NCBI GenBank assembly: GCA_944392615.1
Contig: CALXXF010000008.1
Coordinates: forward strand, 1 to 64,000
DNA length: 64,000 bases
Direction: 5' to 3'
Source: an uncultured Clostridia bacterium
Lineage (GTDB): Bacteria > Bacillota > Clostridia > Oscillospirales > CAG-272
How positions within the stretch are numbered: the stretch's first letter is position 1; every line of letters starts with the position of its first letter. Position numbers and translations under genes: made by a program. This document shows, one piece after another, positions 44,390 through 54,847 of the stretch. Under the pieces are notes generated by a model. The model made no database searches. It had not been told where the DNA came from and saw only the letters and a list, made by a program, of their open reading frames with translations.

Positions 44390-45241
44390 TCAAAAATCGA
44401 CTTTGTCAGGATCGAAACCTGAGCCTCCGAAATATTCCATAGAGTCAATCGTATACATGTCATCGTCTGTGATAGTAAAGTCAAATATATTCATGTTTTC
44501 CTCTATTCTCGACGGAGTGACAGATTTGGCAAGAGGAAGATAACCGTGCTGAATAACCCATCTTAGGCAGAGCTGAGCAGTTGATTTACCGTATTTAGCT
44601 GCAATGGAAATAAGCGTTTCATTTTTAAGCATTCTGCCGGTTCCCAGCGGACTCCATGCCTCAATAAGCATTCCCTTGTCTTCAGATGCCTTCACGGTCT
44701 CTGGCTGGAGCATACCCGGATGAATCTCTATCTGATTTACCATTGGGATGATCTCAGCTTCAGAAAGAAGCGGGTCAAGATGGTGTGGAAGAAAATTAGA
44801 TACGCCTATAGCTCTTATTCTTCCCTCTTTGTAAAGCTTTTCAAAAGCCTTCCATGTGCCGATGTTAAGCTCCTTCCAGTTCGAAAATCTGTGTGGAGCA
44901 GCCGGCCAATGAATAAGATAAAGGTCGAGATAATCCGTACCGAGATTTTTGAGAGACTGTTCAAATGCCCTCAGAGTCGTTTCATATCCTCTCTCATCGT
45001 TCCATAATTTACTTGTAAGAAATATCTCATTACGCGCAATCCCGCTTTCCCTGATACCGCGTCCTACATCCGGCTCATTGCCGTATTGTGCCGCAGTATC
45101 TATGTGACGGTATCCGCTTAAAATAGCATGCCTCACCGAGTTAGCTGCATCTTCAGGAGAGGACTGCCATGTTCCAAAACCGAGACACGGTATCTTCACT
45201 CCATTGGAAAGTGTAAATGTGTCGGTAACCGATGTTTTCAT
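44390..45241 (-). CDS. Aldo/keto reductase
   Basis: A 283-residue NADPH-dependent aldo/keto reductase (AKR5-like). The catalytic tetrad can be read: Asp and Tyr in HIDTAAQYGNE, Lys in TSKLWND and His in LIHWP. IGVSNF and the C-terminal AKSVTPSRIEEN cofactor-binding segment are complete. Soluble, acts on aldehydes or ketones; the substrate is unknown. The start at 45241 was chosen for its AAGGTGG site and because it precedes the conserved LSNGVKIPCLGFGTW; an upstream in-frame start would add a long non-conserved tail. It lies alone on its strand before the bidirectional terminator. Confidence 0.93.
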   Translation of the reverse strand: MKTSVTDTFTLSNGVKIPCLGFGTWQSSPEDAANSVRHAILSGYRHIDTAAQYGNEPDVGRGIRESGIARNEIFLTSKLWNDERGYETTLRAFEQSLKNLGTDYLDLYLIHWPAAPHRFSNWKELNIGTWKAFEKLYKEGRIRAIGVSNFLPHHLDPLLSEAEIIPMVNQIEIHPGMLQPETVKASEDKGMLIEAWSPLGTGRMLKNETLISIAAKYGKSTAQLCLRWVIQHGYLPLAKSVTPSRIEENMNIFDFTITDDDMYTIDSMEYFGGSGFDPDKVDF

Positions 45242-45360
45242 AAAATACCACCTTTCGCTGCGCACGACAAAACGCCATGTGTGTGCATTGTTTTTCGTGT
45301 GCATTCAATAATCAATTGATATCTTCAGTTGTTATCCATTAAAACAGCTTTTACACAATT

Positions 45361-46074
45361 TCATTTTTTTTTAGGGGATGTTCTGAGGACAATGAGCGCC
45401 GATGCGACTGTTACAGCAACGGTTATTGTCAGTGAAAGAAAGAAAACAGGTGAATCAGGGTCTGAAAGGCTCTTGCCGAGAAATGTTGCTGCAGTTATCT
45501 TGGGAATAACGCCGATAAGCGTACCTGCAATGTATATTCTGAAATCTGTACCCGACCTTCCGCACGCGGCTCCGAAAGATTTGAACGGGGCAATAGGTGA
45601 TAATCCGAAGATAACCATTGTTTTGAAATCACCGCCGCTTATTGCATTTTTAAATCTTCTAAAAAGCATATCGGCTTTTTCTACGAGTTTATACCTGTAA
45701 AGCGGCGCTATCACCTGTTTTTTTCTGCTCTTTTCAGGACGCTTTTCATCTGATACCGCACGTTTTTTTACCGCGCCTTTCATATACGTTATCGTATTTA
45801 CAAGAGCTGCGCCTGCAAGATTGACAAAAAATGCGGCAATTCTGTAAGGAAGTATTCTGCCGGTGAGGGTATAAAGCGCAAATGAAGGAAAAAAAGGAAT
45901 GAATGCTTTAAAGACAAAAAGTGAAAGTACAAATATACATGCTGTGGGAAGATGACGCGACGAAAACAGTATTATATCATCAAATATGGCGGCATTTCGT
46001 GAATACACAATAGCCAGCACGACTATAAGGCATGACAATATAGTGTTAATTATCGTGAGGCGCTTATCTTCCAT
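45361..46074 (-). CDS. VTT/TVP38-like membrane protein
   Basis: A 237-residue integral membrane protein with about five to six hydrophobic helices and a basic cytoplasmic loop (residues 100-125). The segment SPIAPFKSFGAACGRSG followed by FRIYIAGTLIGVIPKI resembles the conserved core of TVP38/DedA (VTT) proteins, here in a divergent form. VTT proteins are lipid scramblases or transport-related. It follows hemW on the same strand by 10 bases, so it is likely co-transcribed. The assignment rests on one motif. Confidence 0.65.
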   Translation of the reverse strand: MEDKRLTIINTILSCLIVVLAIVYSRNAAIFDDIILFSSRHLPTACIFVLSLFVFKAFIPFFPSFALYTLTGRILPYRIAAFFVNLAGAALVNTITYMKGAVKKRAVSDEKRPEKSRKKQVIAPLYRYKLVEKADMLFRRFKNAISGGDFKTMVIFGLSPIAPFKSFGAACGRSGTDFRIYIAGTLIGVIPKITAATFLGKSLSDPDSPVFFLSLTITVAVTVASALIVLRTSPKKK

Positions 46075-46084
46075 TTGTACCTCT

Positions 46085-47218
46085 TCAAAGCAAAAGCCCG
46101 GAAATGATGTAATTACTCACGGCAAATCCCCTGTCGGTCAGGCGAAAAACACCGTTATTCATAGAGGCTAATCCGGCGGAAATCCATTCTGTTATGTCCT
46201 GCCTGTTTTCCTCTAATATATCATATCCTGTTTTTTCTTTGAAATACGGCAGATCAAGTCCTTCAGAAAGTCTGAGTGACAGCATTATCTCCTCATTAAC
46301 CGCATCCTTTTCTGTAAGCACACTGTATTCGTCAAGCGGAGGCATCACGCCTGACAGCACCGCGTTGATATATTCGTAAATATTTTTTTTGTATGAATAT
46401 CTCGTTTTGCAAATAAAAGAATGTGCAGAAGGACCGAAACCAACATACGGTTTTCTCTTCCAATATGAGGTATTGTGAATAGCTTCATTGCCCGGCAAGG
46501 CAAAGTTGCTTATTTCATAGTGGACGTATCCGGATTTTTCCAGAGCTGAGGAAACAGAAAGGTACATATCAGCGCAGGTATCGTCATCAGGAAGCAAAAG
46601 CTCTGTACGCATGCGATAAAACGGAGTTTCCCTTTCTATCCTCAGAAGATATACGGAAATATGTTCCGGCTTTAATGAAAGAATATTTTTAACAGTCCTA
46701 TCAAGACTATCTGAGGTCTGACCGGGTATACCTGCCATTATGTCGACATTTATGTTGTCTATATACTTTCTGGACAGGCTGTATCCGTAGAGAAAATCGG
46801 AATAAGTGTGTATACGTGAGAGCGCGGACAACTCGCTGTCAGAAGACGACTGCATTCCGATACTCAGGCGATTGACATGGTTTGAAGCAAGCACTTCAAG
46901 TTTCTGAGCGTCAATCGTAGCAGGATTGGTCTCAACTGTGTATTCCATTACCCGGGAAATATCAAAGCAGGAGGATATATGCTTAAGCAGCCTGTTCAGA
47001 AGAAGCGCATCAACTGCGGTTGGCGTTCCTCCGCCTATATATACTGTCTGCGGGTACAAGGACGGTTTTTCCCTTGAAAAGGACTCCAGGTGCTTGCAGA
47101 GGGCTGAAATATACTTTTCCTGAAGAGAAAAATCGGTAACCGAATAAAAGTCGCAATATCCGCATTTTTTTAAGCAAAAAGGAATGTGTATATACATTCC
47201 GAACGGTATGTCCGTCAT
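46085..47218 (-). CDS. hemW: Heme chaperone HemW (radical SAM)
   Basis: A 377-residue radical SAM protein of the HemW/HemN-like type. The cluster motif [10 protein letters not shown] is near residue 16 and is followed by [18 protein letters not shown] and [12 protein letters not shown]. HemW relatives handle heme rather than oxidise coproporphyrinogen, and lack the HemN-specific features. The ATG at 47218 overlaps the lepA stop (ATGA), so the two are coupled; the lepA-hemW pair is standard in Bacillota. A longer upstream frame lies wholly inside lepA and is rejected. Confidence 0.93.
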   Translation of the reverse strand: MTDIPFGMYIHIPFCLKKCGYCDFYSVTDFSLQEKYISALCKHLESFSREKPSLYPQTVYIGGGTPTAVDALLLNRLLKHISSCFDISRVMEYTVETNPATIDAQKLEVLASNHVNRLSIGMQSSSDSELSALSRIHTYSDFLYGYSLSRKYIDNINVDIMAGIPGQTSDSLDRTVKNILSLKPEHISVYLLRIERETPFYRMRTELLLPDDDTCADMYLSVSSALEKSGYVHYEISNFALPGNEAIHNTSYWKRKPYVGFGPSAHSFICKTRYSYKKNIYEYINAVLSGVMPPLDEYSVLTEKDAVNEEIMLSLRLSEGLDLPYFKEKTGYDILEENRQDITEWISAGLASMNNGVFRLTDRGFAVSNYIISGLLL

Positions 47219-49029
47219 TTGTCGTCGTCGAGCTTCAGCACCGCCATAAAGGCTTCCGGAGTTACAGAAACGCTTCCGAGACGGCGCATCTTCTTTTTTC
47301 CCTCCTTTTGTTTCTCCAATAGCTTCTTCTTTCTCGTTATGTCTCCCCCGTAGCATTTGGCAAGCACGTCTTTTCTGACCGCCTTTACAGTTTCCCTTGC
47401 GATTATCTTTCCGCCGATAGCCGCCTGTATTGGTATTTCAAACAGGGCACGCGGTATGTTCTCCTTGAGTTTTTCGCATATTTTTCTCGCCCTCGCGTAT
47501 GCCTTTGATTCATGTACAATAAAAGAAAGTGCGTCAATCACTTCCCCGTTGAGAAGTATATCCAGTTTTACAAGCTTGCTTTCCCTGTATTCTGCAAACT
47601 CATAATCCAAAGAAGCATAGCCTCTGCTGCGGCTCTTAAGAGCATCAAAAAAGTCGTATATCACTTCGTTGAGAGGCATCAAATAATGAAGCTCGCACCT
47701 TGTTTCATCAAGGTACTTCATATCGTCGAAAATTCCGCGCCTGTCCTGACACAATTCCATTATTGAACCGACATATTCCGTAGGGGTAATGATACTTGCA
47801 TTTATCATTGGCTCATATGAATTTATTATGTCGTCCGCCTGAGGATAAGCAGAGGGATTGTCCACCAGTATTTCACCGGAGCTCTTTGTCTCTGTTTTAT
47901 ATACAACACTTGGAGCAGTTGTTATTATGTCAAGTCCGAACTCACGCTCTATTCTCTCCTGTATTATATCCATATGGAGAAGGCCGAGGAACCCGCATCT
48001 GAACCCGAATCCGAGCGCAGCGGATGTCTCTGCTTCGAATGAAAGCGCGGCGTCATTCAGCTGCAATTTTTCAAGTGCGTCTCTTAAGTCGCCGTATTTT
48101 GCCCCGTCCTCTGGATATATTCCCGAGAAAACCATAGGCAGAGCCTTTTTGAAACCCGGGAGAGGCTCGTTGCAAGGACAGTCGGCAAGGGTCACCGTAT
48201 CTCCGACGCGAGTCTCAGATACATTTTTTATGCTGGCGGTAAAATACCCCACATCACCTGCGGAAAGACGCTCTGACTTGCGCAATCCGAACGGGGTCAT
48301 GGTGCCCACCTCTACCACGTCAAATGAAGCATCGGTGCTCATCATCTTCACTTTATCACCAGAGGTTAAAGTACCGTCAACAACTCTGATATACACTACG
48401 ACGCCGAGATACGAATCATAATATGAATCAAATATAAGGCACTTAAGTGGCGCTTCCTCGTCCCCGCCCGGCGCAGGTATGTCTGTTATTATCCTTTCCA
48501 GCACACTATCTATGTTAAGCCCGGTTTTAGCAGAAACTGCAGGACAGTCCTCCGCCGGAACTCCTATTATATCCTCAATTTCCTTTCGCACCCTTCCGAT
48601 ATCCGCAGAAGGAAGGTCGATTTTGTTTATTACCGGCAGTATCTCAAGATCAGCATCAATAGCAAGATAGGCATTGGCAAGAGTCTGAGCTTCTATTCCC
48701 TGCGTTGCGTCAACTACAAGAAGCGCCCCTTCGCAGGCGTTAAGCGAACGCGAGACCTCGTAGTTGAAGTCGACGTGACCGGGGGTGTCGATAAGGTTCA
48801 GCGTGTATGTATCGCCGTCCGAGGCTTTATAGTTAAGCCTGACGGCGCGCGCCTTTATGGTTATCCCTCGTTCCCTTTCAAGGTCCATGTTGTCGAGTAT
48901 CTGATTTTCCATTTCTCTTGATGAAACTGTATCTGTCTTTTCAAGCAATCTGTCGGCAAGGGTCGATTTTCCATGGTCTATGTGTGCAATTATCGAAAAA
49001 TTTCTTATTTTTGACTGTCTGTCTTTCAT
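47215..49029 (-). CDS. lepA: Elongation factor 4 (LepA)
   Basis: A 604-residue translational GTPase that back-translocates or remodels stalled ribosomes. G motifs: AHIDHGKST (G1), DTPGHVDF (G3) and NKIDLP (G4). The LepA-specific C-terminal domain is complete ([20 protein letters not shown]). It overlaps hemW by four bases and follows the PASTA kinase gene by 40 bases, so a prkC-lepA-hemW transcript is likely. Confidence 0.98.
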   Translation of the reverse strand: MKDRQSKIRNFSIIAHIDHGKSTLADRLLEKTDTVSSREMENQILDNMDLERERGITIKARAVRLNYKASDGDTYTLNLIDTPGHVDFNYEVSRSLNACEGALLVVDATQGIEAQTLANAYLAIDADLEILPVINKIDLPSADIGRVRKEIEDIIGVPAEDCPAVSAKTGLNIDSVLERIITDIPAPGGDEEAPLKCLIFDSYYDSYLGVVVYIRVVDGTLTSGDKVKMMSTDASFDVVEVGTMTPFGLRKSERLSAGDVGYFTASIKNVSETRVGDTVTLADCPCNEPLPGFKKALPMVFSGIYPEDGAKYGDLRDALEKLQLNDAALSFEAETSAALGFGFRCGFLGLLHMDIIQERIEREFGLDIITTAPSVVYKTETKSSGEILVDNPSAYPQADDIINSYEPMINASIITPTEYVGSIMELCQDRRGIFDDMKYLDETRCELHYLMPLNEVIYDFFDALKSRSRGYASLDYEFAEYRESKLVKLDILLNGEVIDALSFIVHESKAYARARKICEKLKENIPRALFEIPIQAAIGGKIIARETVKAVRKDVLAKCYGGDITRKKKLLEKQKEGKKKMRRLGSVSVTPEAFMAVLKLDDDK

Positions 49030-49069
49030 TTGTGAATGCCTTTCATGGACTGTTACTGTTTATTGCATA

Positions 49070-50815
49070 TCATTCGCTTCCCAGACTTACCGTGAGCTCA
49101 ACCTGCGAAAATTCAGATGATATTTTTTCCCCGTACGCCCTGTTCTGATATATAACAGTACCTGCCGGGTACTCGTCGGAATACTCATAGACAGCCGAGA
49201 GAACAGATATTCCCATTCGTGTCAGCCTGTCCGTTGCAACGGCGTAAGTCAATCCGACCACATTGGGAACGTACACATATCCGGCGTCTTTGCCAACACT
49301 TACGTAAAGTGTTATTGCCTCATTCTGGGATGCAACTTTTCCCGCCTCCGGCACTGTAGAAATTATTTGCCCTTCTGTATATTTGTCGCTCGACTGCTTC
49401 TCAACGATCACCTTGAAGCCGGCGTCTTCAAGCTCATATTTTACATCGATGAATTGTTTTCCGGTATAATCGCTCATAAGCATCATGCGCAAGCCTCCGC
49501 TCACTACAAGTGTGATGTGCGGATTTTCTCCGTCTGACAGAACCTGGGCGTAGCTTTCAGACGGCTTTTGCGCTATTATAACCCCCTGTGGGTATGTGTC
49601 TGAATATTCATATTCGACGTCTACCGAATATCCTTTTTCTTCTAACTGCTCTACGACACTTTCGCTGAATGTCTGATTGACAAGATCCCCGACAGTTATG
49701 ACGGTACGCTGCCCTCGTCCAGTAAAAACGATCTCCGCGAAAACAACAGAAAACACTACTATAAACAATGCAAAAGCAGCAAGTACCGACCAAGCCATGA
49801 ACCTTGACAGTTTACCGGTACTTTTTACCGCTTCATTCCCTGCCGTATCCGCATTCTTTGCAATCTTATGAACAGGCACCGGAACGTAGTGCTCAGGTGC
49901 GGTCTCCGGAAAAAGAGCGGCGTATTCATCATATACGTCATTTTGCAGTTCAAAATCAAATGTGACGTTGTTGTCCTCGGCATATAGCTTCATGTACCTG
50001 AGAATCTCATCACAGCTCTGAAAGCGATTTACCGGGAGCTTGCTCATTGCTTTGAGAACTATCTGTTCAAGTGCCGAAGGCAGATTCGGAGCGTAAGAAC
50101 TTGGTTTTACCGGCGCCTCGCGCAAATGCTTTTGTAATATTTCTTCATTTCTGTCGTCAGCCTTTTCCTTATTGGAAGTAAAAGGGAGAACGCCGGTGAG
50201 CATCTCGTACATCACTATTCCAAAGGAATAAATATCAGTCCTTGTATCGGTCTTATTGCCTTTTATCTGTTCGGGACTCATATACAGAGCAGTGCCTCGC
50301 ACCTCTTCCGTCTCGTCATCAATACCGGATATCGACGCTATTCCGAAATCTGTTATTTTAATAAATGAATTCTGAAGCACGATTATATTTTTGGTTTTTA
50401 TATCCCTGTGAACAACACCTTTGGAATGTATGTGCGAAAGAGCCTTCAATATCTGACAAGAAAAACCAACGGCCTGGTCGAGCGGAAGTCTTCCTCCGTG
50501 ATAATTTATATAGTGAGACAGCGTCTCTCCCTCAGCAAGCTCCATAACTATATAAATATGGTCTTCTTTGACAGCGATTTCATATACCGATATTATATTC
50601 GGATGATTTTCAAGAACTGCAAAGACCTGATTTTCATGCATAAACTGTCTTTTTGCCTTTTCATCATCCATAAGCTCTTTTATGAACATCTTTATTGCCA
50701 CATACCTTTTCTCCTGAAGGTCAAAGGCTTTGTATACATCCGAAGTTCCGCCAGAGCCGATATACTGCTCTATCCTGTATCTTCCGTCAAGTATTTCGTT
50801 TACATTCTGTTCCAT
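49070..50815 (-). CDS. prkC: PASTA-domain serine/threonine kinase
   Basis: A 581-residue membrane kinase that senses cell-wall fragments. Kinase domain: Gly-rich GSGGTSDVYKA (residue 20 on), VAIKMF (Lys), HRDIKTKN (catalytic), DFG and GTALYMSPEQ. One transmembrane helix (about residue 342-364) is followed by three extracellular PASTA repeats. It lies 25 bases after the PP2C phosphatase gene, which reverses its phosphorylation. The kinase-phosphatase pair is standard, but the usual neighbour rsgA is absent between it and lepA. Confidence 0.96.
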   Translation of the reverse strand: MEQNVNEILDGRYRIEQYIGSGGTSDVYKAFDLQEKRYVAIKMFIKELMDDEKAKRQFMHENQVFAVLENHPNIISVYEIAVKEDHIYIVMELAEGETLSHYINYHGGRLPLDQAVGFSCQILKALSHIHSKGVVHRDIKTKNIIVLQNSFIKITDFGIASISGIDDETEEVRGTALYMSPEQIKGNKTDTRTDIYSFGIVMYEMLTGVLPFTSNKEKADDRNEEILQKHLREAPVKPSSYAPNLPSALEQIVLKAMSKLPVNRFQSCDEILRYMKLYAEDNNVTFDFELQNDVYDEYAALFPETAPEHYVPVPVHKIAKNADTAGNEAVKSTGKLSRFMAWSVLAAFALFIVVFSVVFAEIVFTGRGQRTVITVGDLVNQTFSESVVEQLEEKGYSVDVEYEYSDTYPQGVIIAQKPSESYAQVLSDGENPHITLVVSGGLRMMLMSDYTGKQFIDVKYELEDAGFKVIVEKQSSDKYTEGQIISTVPEAGKVASQNEAITLYVSVGKDAGYVYVPNVVGLTYAVATDRLTRMGISVLSAVYEYSDEYPAGTVIYQNRAYGEKISSEFSQVELTVSLGSE

Positions 50816-50840
50816 ATTAATGCCCGACGTTTTCCTTTCG

Positions 50841-51614
50841 TTAATATGTAATCAGAAGTGCCGTTATGTTATCCCTTCCCCCGTTTTGATTTGCCGCCTC
50901 TATCAGAGCACTTGCCTTTTGAGTTATATCCTGTGTGAATATCTCATGATTTCCCCATATTATTGAATATATCTGCTCGTTTGTCAGTGAGTTGGTAAGT
51001 CCGTCTGTACATAAAAGAAGGACGTCGTCTTCCTTCAGCGATACATGATACAGATCGCTCGCAACCTTTGAATCAGTGCCTATTGCCCGGGTGATTACAT
51101 TCTTGTCCGGATGCACTGCGGCAAGCTCAGGGGTCAATAACCCATCGTCTATAAGATGCTGAACGTATGAATGATCCTTGGTTATCTGCTGCATGCGATT
51201 GACCGACAGAAGATATATCCTTGAATCACCGACATTGCATATATACGCCTCCGGACCTATGACAAGCGCAGCGACAAGCGTGGTTCCCATTCCAATGAGG
51301 TCTATGGAATCCTTTGAATGCGAATAAACGGCATGGTTTGCCCTGTCTGCACCATCGGTTATTATGTTATTTATTATTGACATACTGTCGGGAAAAATAT
51401 CATCGACGGAATTAATATATCTTTTAAGCTCCGAGCCGACATAGCTTGCAAAGACCTCGGCTGCCATTTTTGAAGCTATCCTTCCGCCTGCCGCCCCTCC
51501 CATTCCGTCGCAGACAACAGCGAGAAGACAGCCGTCAAACAGCTCTGAGGTTATAAATGTATCCTGATTTTCCGAGCGATATTTTCCTATGTCCGTAATT
51601 CCGAAATATTCCAT
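50841..51614 (-). CDS. prpC: PP2C-type protein phosphatase
   Basis: A 257-residue Mn/Mg-dependent serine/threonine phosphatase. Motifs: SENQD (residues 14-18), CDGMGGAAGG, GDSRIYLL, CTDGLTN and the C-terminal GRDNITALL, which supply the metal-binding Asp residues. It dephosphorylates the adjacent PrkC and its targets. It shares the transcript with prkC and probably with rlmN 95 bases upstream. Confidence 0.95.
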   Translation of the reverse strand: MEYFGITDIGKYRSENQDTFITSELFDGCLLAVVCDGMGGAAGGRIASKMAAEVFASYVGSELKRYINSVDDIFPDSMSIINNIITDGADRANHAVYSHSKDSIDLIGMGTTLVAALVIGPEAYICNVGDSRIYLLSVNRMQQITKDHSYVQHLIDDGLLTPELAAVHPDKNVITRAIGTDSKVASDLYHVSLKEDDVLLLCTDGLTNSLTNEQIYSIIWGNHEIFTQDITQKASALIEAANQNGGRDNITALLITY

Positions 51615-51709
51615 ATACCATTGTCCTTTTGAATAAACCTTGCTTCATGACCGCGCTGTCGGAGCACCTTTACCACATACTGAATAAATGACGATGTTCA
51701 GCCGCATCT

Positions 51710-52777
51710 TTATGTCACGATCTCCTTTACGGCGCCTTGTGAATGACGCAGCTGTCCGCAGGAGGCGTTTATATCGCTTCCGAGAGTCCGCCGCACGGTC
51801 GCATTTATATTCCGTGCTTCAAGCTCTCTTTTGAATCTTTCCGCAGCCCTTTTGTCAGATCCGGGAATACCCGCCCTTCCGGCGGCGTTTACCGGTATGA
51901 GATTAACGTGAAACGGTCTTTTTCCGAGATGTTTTTTCAAAATGTGCGAAAGCTCGTCTGCATCTGACACAGAATCGTTTTTTCCTGAAATGAGCGTATA
52001 CTCAAATGAAATGCGTCTTCCCGTCCTGTCAAAATAATCCCTGCATGCTCTCAGAAGGACATCAAGCGGAAATTTTCTGTTAACAGGCATGATATCGCTG
52101 CGCGCCGCGTCATTCGGCGCATGAAGAGAAACAGAAAGAGTTATAGGCATGTCCTCTTCTGCAAGTCTGTATATTTTGTCGACAATACCGCATGTAGAAA
52201 GAGAAATATGCCTGTATCCGATACAAAGACTTTTTTCGCTGTTCACAATACGCAAAAACTGCAAAACATTATCGTAATTGTCAAGCGGTTCACCTATTCC
52301 CATCAGAACCACGTTTGATACCCTTATTGAAAGGTCACGCTGAGCAACTATTATCTGCCCTATGATCTCACCTGGCAGAAGGTCGCGTACCTTGCCGCCT
52401 ATTGTGGAAGCGCAGAACCTGCATCCCATGTCGCACCCAGCCTGTGTGGACAGACAAACAGAATAACCGTGCTCATACTGCATGACAACGCTTTCTATAA
52501 ATTCTCCGTCTGACAATGAAAAAAGATACTTTACGGTCCCGTCTATCGAAGAGACAAATTTTTTTACAATAACCGGATATGACAAAACCGCTGTCTGTTT
52601 CAGCTTTTCAATCATCGAAGCAGGTAAATTGCTCATCTTTTCAAATGATTTCCCGGAAGAGATCCATCTGCAAAGCTGGTCGGCACGAAACGGACGCTCG
52701 TGCAGGACATCTTTTACATAAGCTGATATCTGATTATAGCTGCACGAAAGAAGATCATATTTTCCACCATTGATCAA
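51710..52777 (-). CDS. rlmN: 23S rRNA/tRNA adenine-C2 methyltransferase RlmN
   Basis: A 355-residue radical SAM methyltransferase. The cluster motif CDMGCRFCAS is near residue 115; the resolving Cys is in NASCGQLR near the C-terminus. GEPLDNYDNVL and SLSTCGIV are typical. It methylates A2503 of 23S rRNA and A37 of tRNAs. The TTG at 52777 has AGGGAG about nine bases before it; no better ATG exists upstream. A strong promoter lies 52 bases upstream. The order rlmN-prpC-prkC is common in Bacillota. Confidence 0.97.
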   Translation of the reverse strand: MINGGKYDLLSCSYNQISAYVKDVLHERPFRADQLCRWISSGKSFEKMSNLPASMIEKLKQTAVLSYPVIVKKFVSSIDGTVKYLFSLSDGEFIESVVMQYEHGYSVCLSTQAGCDMGCRFCASTIGGKVRDLLPGEIIGQIIVAQRDLSIRVSNVVLMGIGEPLDNYDNVLQFLRIVNSEKSLCIGYRHISLSTCGIVDKIYRLAEEDMPITLSVSLHAPNDAARSDIMPVNRKFPLDVLLRACRDYFDRTGRRISFEYTLISGKNDSVSDADELSHILKKHLGKRPFHVNLIPVNAAGRAGIPGSDKRAAERFKRELEARNINATVRRTLGSDINASCGQLRHSQGAVKEIVT

Positions 52778-52828
52778 AATATCACGCTCCCTGTAAGTTT
52801 AACTTCCCGTTCAGGCGTCACACGGTAA

Positions 52829-52857
52829 ATTATATCATAAATTGCAGACTTTTTCAA
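52829..52857 (-). promoter_or_regulatory. Promoter of rlmN-prpC-prkC
   Basis: On the minus strand, TTGAAA (52852-52857), 17-bp spacer, TATAAT (52829-52834). The rest of the 52778-53032 gap shows no gene. Confidence 0.85.
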
Positions 52858-53032
52858 GAGAAATATGAAGCTGGAGCACGTCATATCCTGAATTTGATGT
52901 CCAATCATAATAGGAAAGCATACGGCATGATTGTACATGATTGTAAAGGCAATATGACCTGCTCCGCAGGAAAATCTCTCTGCAAACAGGCTCAGCAATG
53001 TGCTATACATTTTTGAACAAAGCAAAGACGAA

Positions 53033-53073
53033 AAAAACCTGCCGCTCGTCTGTCTGATGAGCGGCAGGTTTTT
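53033..53073 (-). terminator. Terminator of the GH76 gene
   Basis: A perfect 15-bp stem (53033-53047 with 53059-53073) with an 11-base loop and T5 on the minus strand. Confidence 0.92.
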
Positions 53074-53114
53074 GCAATACTGTTTTAATAAACGTCAATG
53101 AACGTACGGAAAAA

Positions 53115-54596
53115 TCAGGAGACAGCCTCAAGCTTTGCGTTGTCGGCATCAAGTATCTGCTGTGCCCATATAGCGAGCATTGCATACATCTGTGACGCCG
53201 ATGCCTGGTCCATTACATTCTTGTTGTTGTCGTAATTGCTGTCTTCCCAGCCTGAAAGATAGTTGCGCGGAAGAAATCCGTCTCTGTTATAATTCTCATA
53301 AGCATAGTCGAGCGACTTCTGAAAGCTCTCTATGTAAAGGAGTGCATCCTCAGGTTCAAATTCATAGAGATCAAGGAATCCCTGAAGAAGTACTAAGTTG
53401 AACCATGTAGTCTGCGAGTTTATCGGATACATATACTCTCCGGGAACGGTCTTTCTGTCACAGAAATTCGAGTAGGCGGCGATGGACGAGCGCTTGGCAT
53501 CGGTGAGGTACTTGCTTTCTCCGGTCACTCTGTAAAGCGCCACTCCGCCCGATATCATTGCTCCTGTATTATAGGTATACGCCGTATGGTCTATATCGCT
53601 TGACATTGAGGTAGTCACATACGTATTGTCCACAAGAGACCTTTCAGTACCAACGAGATCGCCGTATGTGCCGTTTATGTTCATAAGATGCTCTCTGACA
53701 AAATCATATATCTTAATTGCCCAGTCGAGATAATACTGCGCGTCGTCGTCCCCTCTGTCCTTCTTTATTTCGTATATTTCAACAAGCGGCATGACTATCG
53801 GCGCGTTGGAGCAGGTATGCTTTGTTGAATAATGTGAGCCCCACGGTATGCCGCCGTATTCCTCGCCGTTTTCGTCAAGAGTATAGTCCCATCCGTCTAT
53901 ACATACCTTGGCAAGCCTTATCGCTTCGTTAAGATACTCTTCTTCCCCGGTTGCCTTGTATCTGTATACCGTCTCGCGTATTATCCACATCTGGTCATCG
54001 TAAACGGACATCTCATTTGCAACATTTGCAGTACCCTTGTTAAAGCTCCTGTTGACACCGTAAAGTGTCTGGGTCAGCGTTCCTTTATACGTGATCAGGT
54101 CAGCGGTGCCCTCGTAGTACTCAAAACCCTCATAGACATGCTGGCTGAGCTCCTCGTACGCTGCCCTGTCTTCCTCTGTCTGCGCTATTTCAGCAAGACG
54201 AGATATCATAGCGTAATACGCAGTATAATGCCACACGGATGACGTACCAGATGTGCTGCCGGTGTTTATGTTATAGCTTTCAGAAAGCATATATCCTCTT
54301 GCGCGTCTTCCGTATTTGTCAATAGTGGCATCACCTATTTCAAGAGCTCTGTCTATATTGTTTTTGACTATTTCCTGAAGCTCTTCCCTGCGCTCGCTGC
54401 TGAGAGTATCAAGAGCGGAGGTTGAAACGGGCTCGGTGTCAGATGCTGTAGAAGATGTCGCTTGATTACTTGAGTCATTGTCACTGCCGGCGGTGGTAGT
54501 GGTATCAGTATCACCAACGCAGGCGCACAGAGAGACAATGCACATACATAACGCAAACAGAAGCATAACAAGGCGTTTTTTCATTTCAATTACCAT
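53115..54596 (-). CDS. GH76-type lipoprotein glycosidase (alpha-mannanase-like)
   Basis: A 493-residue lipoprotein: signal segment, lipobox LCAC, then an Asp/Thr/Ser linker and an (alpha/alpha)6-barrel. The GH76 catalytic Asp-Asp is in SVYDDQMWIIRE near the barrel centre, with YNTGAMISGGVALYRVTG and MYPINSQTTW as further family-like stretches. GH76 enzymes hydrolyse alpha-1,6-mannan of fungal or plant origin outside the membrane. ATG 54596 was chosen for AGGAAAGG; an in-frame ATG at 54584 is the alternative. Its leader contains four 21-bp repeats, and promoter and terminator are both clear. Polysaccharide specificity is not proven. Confidence 0.8.
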   Translation of the reverse strand: MVIEMKKRLVMLLFALCMCIVSLCACVGDTDTTTTAGSDNDSSNQATSSTASDTEPVSTSALDTLSSERREELQEIVKNNIDRALEIGDATIDKYGRRARGYMLSESYNINTGSTSGTSSVWHYTAYYAMISRLAEIAQTEEDRAAYEELSQHVYEGFEYYEGTADLITYKGTLTQTLYGVNRSFNKGTANVANEMSVYDDQMWIIRETVYRYKATGEEEYLNEAIRLAKVCIDGWDYTLDENGEEYGGIPWGSHYSTKHTCSNAPIVMPLVEIYEIKKDRGDDDAQYYLDWAIKIYDFVREHLMNINGTYGDLVGTERSLVDNTYVTTSMSSDIDHTAYTYNTGAMISGGVALYRVTGESKYLTDAKRSSIAAYSNFCDRKTVPGEYMYPINSQTTWFNLVLLQGFLDLYEFEPEDALLYIESFQKSLDYAYENYNRDGFLPRNYLSGWEDSNYDNNKNVMDQASASQMYAMLAIWAQQILDADNAKLEAVS

Positions 54597-54630
54597 TTCC
54601 TTTCCTGCGAAAACCAGCAAATTGTCATTG

Positions 54631-54714
54631 ACCAGTTTTCAGTATGCCGGTACCAGTCTTCAGTGTGCCGATACAAACCTTCGGAATGTCGGCACAAATT
54701 TTCAGTATGCCGGT
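54631..54714. repeat. Four 21-bp tandem repeats in the GH76 leader
   Basis: Units at 54631, 54652, 54673 and 54694 repeat with an exact 21-bp period; the consensus core is TTCAGTATGCCGGT, the third being the most diverged. They lie between the promoter (54848-54876) and the GH76 start (54596), and so are transcribed. On the minus strand they also encode a heptad (RHTENxx-like) in one frame, but no convincing start site for such a peptide was found. Confidence 0.88.
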
Positions 54715-54847
54715 TCGTCGTTCCAGACGCGGACATCGATATGTGGGCAATCATGTAAATCCGATGATCCCGTTCAGAAAACAGCCCTTTACCTACAAGC
54801 CTGAAGCAGACGGCCGTCATCTGGTAAATATTCAACTGCTTTAGTGC

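Noticed and set aside
46085-47356. HemW starting at 47356
   Set aside because: The first 46 residues would be wholly inside lepA and are low complexity; ATG 47218 forms a normal ATGA overlap.
54590-54835. An 81-residue minus-strand reading frame with RHTENxx heptads in the GH76 leader
   Set aside because: It has no ribosome-binding site, its TTG lies about six bases after the predicted transcription start, and the heptads follow directly from the 21-bp DNA repeats. Kept only as an alternative in the repeat finding.
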